A stretch of DNA of 10,793 nucleotides from an uncultured Paenibacillaceae bacterium (GTDB lineage: Bacteria > Bacillota > Bacilli > Paenibacillales > DA-C8): NCBI GenBank assembly GCA_937957685.1, contig CALGAO010000019.1, forward strand, positions 1 to 10,793, read 5' to 3'. Made by a program: the position numbers and the translations under genes. Numbering within the stretch: position 1 is the stretch's first letter; each line of letters begins with the position of its first letter. The notes under the pieces are model-generated. The model did not search any database. It was not told the origin of the DNA and was given only the letters and a program-made list of their open reading frames with translations. This document shows, piece by piece, positions 7,407 to 10,793 of this stretch.

Positions 7407-7420
7407 TGTAAGGGCTTACA
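7407..7420. promoter_or_regulatory. Perfect palindrome, cre-like, overlapping the -35 region
   Basis: TGTAAG-GG-CTTACA is an inverted repeat with a 2-nt centre. It matches the cre consensus at 13 of 14 positions on either strand; only one base of the central CG differs. Its centre is 32 bp, about three helical turns, upstream of the other cre-like site. It could be a second CcpA site or the operator of another regulator. Confidence 0.45.
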
Positions 7421-7502
7421 CCACGACCTTGGTATGGGGTTGTTTTGACTTTAATTTGTAATTTTTTTGCGTCGATTCAAACTGCCTTGCCCGTCCATCG
7501 CC

Positions 7503-7525
7503 GGACAAGCAGATACTGGACAAGC
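7503..7525. repeat. Direct repeat GGACAAGC, 15-bp period
   Basis: GGACAAGC occurs at 7503-7510 and again at 7518-7525. The first copy also pairs imperfectly with GTCC and CTTG bases just to the left (about 7484-7496), so the stretch may fold. It lies between the hairpin after the acetyltransferase gene and the dctQ promoter. No function is evident. Confidence 0.4.
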
Positions 7526-7541
7526 GGGCTGTATATGAGAA

Positions 7542-7591
7542 AGGGACCTGACCGGCAAGTCTGCATTAGACTTGTCGATGGACAGGTCCCT
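7542..7591 (-). terminator. Long hairpin after the GNAT gene, probable terminator
   Basis: A two-part stem-loop starts 15 bases beyond the acetyltransferase stop. The outer arms AGGGACCTG (7542-7550) and CAGGTCCCT (7583-7591) pair perfectly. The inner arms CAAGTCT (7556-7562) and AGACTTG (7568-7574) pair around a 5-nt loop. On the minus strand the stem runs into TTTCTC, a weak U-tract, so this is a plausible but not classic terminator. Confidence 0.6.
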
Positions 7592-7605
7592 GGATCAACA
7601 GGTTC

Positions 7606-8067
7606 TCATAGGCACTTGTGCATATACAACCGGGTCAGCCTTTCTTCTCCATCCGGCTTCACCATGCACAGGAATTCCCAGCCATATCTTTCGTAGAAGG
7701 AAGTATGGTCGGTCACCAGATACAGGGTATCGATGCCTTGCGCCTTCATATCCTCGCACACGTATCGCAGCAGCCGCCCGGCTATGCCCTGCCCGCGGCA
7801 GTCCGCCTCTGTGTAGATTGCGCACACATTGGGCGCCAGGTCCTTGCGCTCATGAAAGTCATTGTCGATGACGCCCATGCCGGCGATGATCCTCTCGCCA
7901 TCCATGCAGACGTACCAGGCCGGCACCACCGCGCCTTCCCGCAGGGATTCCGTCATGCTCTCCTGATAGGCTTCCAGCGGAATGCCCCACTTGCTGTGGA
8001 ACCACTGCGCTGCCAGATCCTTCAGCTCCGGTCTGTCGCCAAGTTTGACGATGGCATATTGACTCAT
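7606..8067 (-). CDS. GNAT-family N-acetyltransferase
   Basis: A cytoplasmic acetyl-CoA-dependent acetyltransferase, 153 aa, a normal length for a single GNAT domain. Motif A is visible as CAIYTEADCRGQGIAGRLL (82-100); the R/QxxGxG/A pyrophosphate loop is RGQGIAG (91-97). The C-terminal SFYERYGWEFL (123-133) is the usual motif B ending. The acceptor (small molecule, antibiotic or protein) cannot be told from sequence. ATG 8067 is preceded by AAAGGAG 9 nt away, an excellent ribosome site. The site directly follows the stop of a 66-codon ORF, which suggests the two are co-transcribed. A long hairpin follows. Confidence 0.9.
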   Translation of the reverse strand: MSQYAIVKLGDRPELKDLAAQWFHSKWGIPLEAYQESMTESLREGAVVPAWYVCMDGERIIAGMGVIDNDFHERKDLAPNVCAIYTEADCRGQGIAGRLLRYVCEDMKAQGIDTLYLVTDHTSFYERYGWEFLCMVKPDGEERLTRLYMHKCL

Positions 8068-8085
8068 GGGTATGATCTCCTTTGA

Positions 8086-8286
8086 TCATTGGTATAGGAA
8101 TGTCGGGATTGACTGGCGTGAAGGCTCCTTCTGCATCATCCGCATGGCCTCGCTTATCGCAAGCGAAGGGTCATGGCTATTGTACCCGATCGACCCGCCG
8201 GAAGCGAGAGCGAACCGGGTCGGGAAGCGGCGAGGAAGCTCAGCCACTCCATCGGTCGACAGGATATAGGCCTGGTTGATCTTCAT
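8086..8286 (-). CDS. Hypothetical protein, 66 codons, unrecognised
   Basis: I do not recognise this protein. From ATG 8286 it encodes 66 aa with a mixed composition (MKINQAYILSTDGVAELPRR at the start, PTFLYQ at the end) and no signal peptide, membrane segment or metal motif. In favour of a real gene: codons are of the GC-rich third-position type used by its neighbours, and its TGA sits 18 nt before the GNAT start, with the GNAT ribosome site just after it. Against: there is no ribosome site before ATG 8286 or the alternative in-frame ATG at 8307, and the strong ahpF terminator ends just upstream at 8309. The frame stays open back to a TTG at 8406, but that part runs through the terminator. 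It may be the surviving 3' part of a longer gene, or a small gene with its promoter inside the terminator region. Confidence 0.45.
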   Translation of the reverse strand: MKINQAYILSTDGVAELPRRFPTRFALASGGSIGYNSHDPSLAISEAMRMMQKEPSRQSIPTFLYQ

Positions 8287-8308
8287 GGCTACAGATGAAT
8301 GGAACATG

Positions 8309-8350
8309 AAAAAAGGCCAGAAAGAAAACATGCGTCTTCTTCCCGACCTT
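8309..8350 (-). terminator. Rho-independent terminator of ahpCF
   Basis: On the minus strand a 16-bp stem (8350-8335 with 8328-8313), all Watson-Crick or G-U, closes the 6-nt loop CGCATG and runs into TTTTTT (8314-8309). It lies 33 bases past the ahpF stop. Four of the pairs are G-U on this strand and would be A-C mismatches on the other, so it should work only for the minus-strand transcript. Confidence 0.9.
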
Positions 8351-8383
8351 CCATAGAGGAGAGGGACAACGTCCTCCTGCATG

Positions 8384-9913
8384 TCAGTTGCGAATGAGAT
8401 AATCAAATGCGCTCAGCGCAGCAGTTGCGCCTGAACCCATCGAGATGATGATCTGCTTATAAGGGCTGTTCGAACAGTCGCCTGCTGCGAAGACGCCCGG
8501 GATGGTCGTCGCGCCACGGCTGTCGACGATGATCTCGCCCATGCGGGTGCGCTCCAGAACCCCTTCCAGCCACTCCGTATTCGGCACGAGACCGATCTGC
8601 ACGAATACGCCATCCATCTCCAGATGGTGCTCTTCGCCCGTCTCGCGATCGATATACGTGATGCCTTCCATGCGGTTCGTGCCGGTGATCTCCTTCACCT
8701 GCGCGTTCCGGATGACGGTCACGTTCGGCAGGCTGAACAGGCGATCCTGCAGCACCTGGTCGGCCTTGAGCGTCGACATGAACTCGAACAGGGTAACCTG
8801 CGAAGCGATGCCCGCCAGGTCGATGGCCGCTTCGACGCCAGAGTTGCCGCCGCCTACGACCGCCACCTTCTTGCCGGCGAACAGCGGTCCGTCGCAGTGC
8901 GGACAGTAGGCGACACCCTTGTTCTTGAACTCCTGCTCGCCCGGCACGTTCAGGTTGCGCCAACGCGCTCCGGTGGCGATGATCACGGTCTTGCTCTTCA
9001 GCACCGCCCCGTTGTCCAACGTGATCTCGACCAGATCCTTGCGCTCCAGCTTCACAGCGCGCACCGACTTCATGATGTCAATCGGATATTCCTTCGCATG
9101 CTCCTCCAGCGCGACCGCCAGCTTCGGACCTTCCGTGTGCTTGATGCTGATCAGGTTCTCGATCGCCAGCGTGTCGTTCACCTGACCGCCGAAGCGCTCA
9201 GCCACGATGCCGGTGCGGATGCCCTTGCGCGCCGCATAGATCGCAGCGCTGGCGCCGGCAGGACCGCCGCCTACGACCAGCACATCGTAAGGCTCCTTGT
9301 TGGCAAATTCATCAGCGCTTGCCTTGGAGCCCAGCTTGTTCAGGATATCCTCGACCGTCATGCGGCCGCTCTCGAAGAATTCGCCGTTCAGATAGACCGT
9401 TGGTACAGCCAGGATGTCCTTGCTCTCCACCTCAGCCTTGTAGGCCGCTCCGTCGATCATCGTATGAGAGATGTTCGGATTCAGCACGCTCATCATGTTC
9501 AACGCCTGAACGACGTCAGGGCAGTTATGGCATGACAGGCTGACATAGGTCTCGAAGCGGTACTCGCCCTCCAGTTGTCTGATCCGCGAGATGATCTTCT
9601 CGTCTGCCTTCGGCGGACGGCCGCTCACCTGCAGGAGAGCCAGCACCAGCGAGGTGAACTCGTGACCAAGCGGCACGCCTGCGAACACGATGCCGGTTTC
9701 CTCGCCGGGACGATTCACGCTGAAGCTTGGCGTGCGTTCGAGCTGCGCCTGTTCTGTCGTAATACGAGAAGACATACTGGTCAGCTCTTGGAGCAGATCC
9801 AGCATGTCTCTCGATACGTCATCAGAACCGGCGCTGACTTTGATCACAACGTCGCCTTCCATGAGCTGAAGGTATTGCTGCAGTTGTGCTCGTATGTCTG
9901 CGTCCAGTTTCAT
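8384..9913 (-). CDS. ahpF: Alkyl hydroperoxide reductase subunit F (NADH:peroxiredoxin reductase)
   Basis: A cytoplasmic flavoprotein of 509 aa that moves electrons from NADH through FAD and two disulfides to AhpC. The N-terminal tandem thioredoxin-like domain (1 to about 195) has the redox centre C128-H-N-C131. The thioredoxin-reductase-like part has the FAD-binding GGGPAG (215-220), the central redox pair C337-P-H-C340, the NAD-binding GGGNSG (354-359) and GVFAAGDC (473-480). Both CxxC centres and both nucleotide motifs are intact and the length is full, so it should be active. Plain thioredoxin reductase lacks the N-terminal domain, which excludes that alternative. ATG 9913 follows AAGGAG. 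The TAA stop of ahpC forms part of that ribosome site, 14 bp between the genes, so the pair is an operon. A strong terminator follows. Confidence 0.98.
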   Translation of the reverse strand: MKLDADIRAQLQQYLQLMEGDVVIKVSAGSDDVSRDMLDLLQELTSMSSRITTEQAQLERTPSFSVNRPGEETGIVFAGVPLGHEFTSLVLALLQVSGRPPKADEKIISRIRQLEGEYRFETYVSLSCHNCPDVVQALNMMSVLNPNISHTMIDGAAYKAEVESKDILAVPTVYLNGEFFESGRMTVEDILNKLGSKASADEFANKEPYDVLVVGGGPAGASAAIYAARKGIRTGIVAERFGGQVNDTLAIENLISIKHTEGPKLAVALEEHAKEYPIDIMKSVRAVKLERKDLVEITLDNGAVLKSKTVIIATGARWRNLNVPGEQEFKNKGVAYCPHCDGPLFAGKKVAVVGGGNSGVEAAIDLAGIASQVTLFEFMSTLKADQVLQDRLFSLPNVTVIRNAQVKEITGTNRMEGITYIDRETGEEHHLEMDGVFVQIGLVPNTEWLEGVLERTRMGEIIVDSRGATTIPGVFAAGDCSNSPYKQIIISMGSGATAALSAFDYLIRN

Positions 9914-9927
9914 GATGTATATTCTCC

Positions 9928-10491
9928 TTAGATCTTGCCTACGAGGTCGAGGCTTGGTTTCAGTGTTTCAGCGCCTTCTTGCCACTTGGCCGGACAAACT
10001 TCACCCGGATGGTTGCGCACGTATTGGGCTGCCTTGATCTTGGTGATCAGCGTGCTTGCGTCGCGGCCGATGCCGTCTGCATTGATCTCCACTGCCTGGA
10101 TCACGCCGTCCGGATCGATGATGAAGGTTGCGCGTTGCGCCAGACCAGCCTCTTCATCCAGCACCTGGAAGTTGCGGGAGATCGTGTGGGATGGATCGCC
10201 GATCATGATATATTCGACCTTGCCGATAGCCGGGGAGCTGTCGTGCCAAGCCTTGTGCACGAAGTGCGTATCCGTCGATACCGAGTATACCTCTACACCC
10301 AGCTTCTTCAATTCTGCGTAATGATTTTGCAGGTCCTCCAGCTCAGTTGGGCACACGAATGTGAAGTCTGCCGGATAGAAGCATACTACGCTCCACTTTC
10401 CGATGAAATCTGCGTCCGACACGTTCAGAAACTCGCCCTTTTGATAGGCGGATGCCTGGAATGGCAATACCTTGCTGCCTACTAATGGCAT
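9928..10491 (-). CDS. ahpC: Alkyl hydroperoxide reductase subunit C (peroxiredoxin)
   Basis: A typical 2-Cys peroxiredoxin of 187 aa that reduces hydrogen peroxide, organic hydroperoxides and peroxynitrite in the cytoplasm. The peroxidatic site is FYPADFTFVCPTE with C47, T44 and P40. The catalytic arginine is R120 (AQRATFIIDPDG), and the resolving cysteine is C166 in HPGEVCPAKW. An additional cysteine, C37, precedes the active site. The C47 sulfenate forms a disulfide with C166 of the partner subunit and is then reduced by AhpF, encoded next. ATG 10491 has the strong site AGGAGGA 9 nt upstream. The promoter and a PerR-like box are visible upstream, which points to peroxide induction. Confidence 0.98.
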   Translation of the reverse strand: MPLVGSKVLPFQASAYQKGEFLNVSDADFIGKWSVVCFYPADFTFVCPTELEDLQNHYAELKKLGVEVYSVSTDTHFVHKAWHDSSPAIGKVEYIMIGDPSHTISRNFQVLDEEAGLAQRATFIIDPDGVIQAVEINADGIGRDASTLITKIKAAQYVRNHPGEVCPAKWQEGAETLKPSLDLVGKI

Positions 10492-10532
10492 AGCGTTCTC
10501 TCCTCCTGTTTGATATTTAGTCTCATTATTTA

Positions 10533-10561
10533 TTTATAATAAATAAAAACAAGGAAGTCAA
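10533..10561 (-). promoter_or_regulatory. Sigma-A promoter of ahpCF
   Basis: On the minus strand TTGACT (10561-10556) and TATAAA (10538-10533) are separated by 17 bases. Each differs from consensus at one position. Transcription would start near 10526, giving a leader of about 35 nt that ends in the strong ahpC ribosome site. Confidence 0.75.
10534..10548. promoter_or_regulatory. PerR-like box on the ahpC -10 region
   Basis: The plus strand reads TTATAATAAATAAAA. It matches 12 of the 14 fixed positions of the Bacillus PerR operator TTATAATNATTATAA, with the left half perfect. It covers most of the -10 and part of the spacer, the right place for a repressor that releases on peroxide stress. 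A slightly larger inverted repeat (10526-10533 with 10539-10546) overlaps it. AT-rich DNA gives chance matches, so this needs the promoter context to be persuasive. Confidence 0.6.
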
Positions 10562-10594
10562 ATGTCTTTGTCGCACCCACATAAAATTCATTTT

Positions 10595-10608
10595 GTAAAA
10601 CGCTTTCA
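10595..10608 (-). promoter_or_regulatory. cre-like site upstream of the ahpC promoter
   Basis: On the minus strand this reads TGAAAGCGTTTTAC, matching 12 of 14 positions of TGWAANCGNTNWCA; only the final CA fails. It lies roughly 75 bases upstream of the expected ahpC start, a position where CcpA activates rather than represses at some Bacillus promoters. It may equally serve the divergent gene that starts at 10762. Confidence 0.35.
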
Positions 10609-10761
10609 AGGATAAAATACCATTATTTACTTTTATTTCTAGATGAATTTTCACCTGAATCCGTGATCATTAACTGATGAAAATGCGAGAAAAAGCAGGC
10701 AAATACACTTCCGAATGCGAATGACATAAACAAGATAACATTCACCTGCGGGGTGTCATAT

Positions 10762-10793
10762 ATGAAAATCAAGTTCGTTCGCTCCAAGGAGCT
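10762..10793 (+). CDS. Start of a divergent gene, cut by the window edge
   Basis: ATG 10762 opens a frame reading MKIKFVRSKE before the window ends. GGGGTG lies about 6 nt upstream, a fair ribosome site. Too little is present to name a family. The ~270 bases between it and ahpC hold the ahpC promoter, the PerR-like and cre-like sites, and an AT-rich remainder in which I found no convincing plus-strand promoter. Confidence 0.5.
   Translation, partial: MKIKFVRSKE

Noticed and set aside
8287..8406. N-terminal extension of the small ORF to TTG 8406
   Set aside because: It overlaps the ahpF end and runs through a strong terminator stem and its T-tract.
1..10793. Mobile element, phage, CRISPR or defence system
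   Set aside because: No transposase, integrase, repeat array or terminal inverted repeats were seen; the genes are housekeeping or transport types.

Overview
The window reads as chromosome from a moderately GC-rich Gram-positive bacterium of the Paenibacillus type (Bacillota, Paenibacillaceae). The pointers are strong AGGAGG-like ribosome sites, a YesM/YesN-style two-component pair, a Ser/Gly-rich lipoprotein binding protein, AT-rich promoters with PerR-like and CcpA (cre)-like boxes, and ahpC-ahpF without oxyR. This placement is inferred from gene style; no search was run. I saw no tRNA, rRNA, CRISPR array, insertion sequence or phage gene.

Layout. One complete gene lies on the plus strand at the left: an AlkC-type DNA glycosylase (199-1311). 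It converges on a long minus-strand block (1477-10491). Read in its direction of transcription, that block contains: (1) ahpC-ahpF, a peroxide-detoxification operon with a clear promoter overlapped by a PerR-like box and closed by a strong terminator; (2) a 66-codon ORF of unknown function and a GNAT acetyltransferase, closed by a long hairpin; (3) dctQ-dctM-dctP, a complete TRAP transporter; (4) after a 12-bp-stem terminator, a YesM-type sensor kinase and an overlapping YesN/AraC-type response regulator. A start codon on the plus strand at 10762 opens a divergent gene cut by the window edge.

How they work together. AhpF passes electrons from NADH to AhpC, which reduces peroxides. The TRAP genes form an importer for an organic acid or similar carboxylate: a lipid-anchored binding protein, a small permease and a large permease. 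The adjacent kinase/regulator pair is the obvious candidate for controlling the importer. Two cre-like palindromes flank a weak promoter upstream of dctQ, suggesting that carbon catabolite control is layered on top.

Most genes are recognisable families. The less ordinary items are a decayed duplicate of the response regulator's last codons just beyond its stop, the paired cre-like sites at the TRAP promoter, the PerR-like box on the ahpC -10 element with a cre-like site upstream, an unrecognised 66-codon ORF directly after the ahpF terminator, and a purine-rich leader before dctP. I do not see a convincing new multi-gene system.
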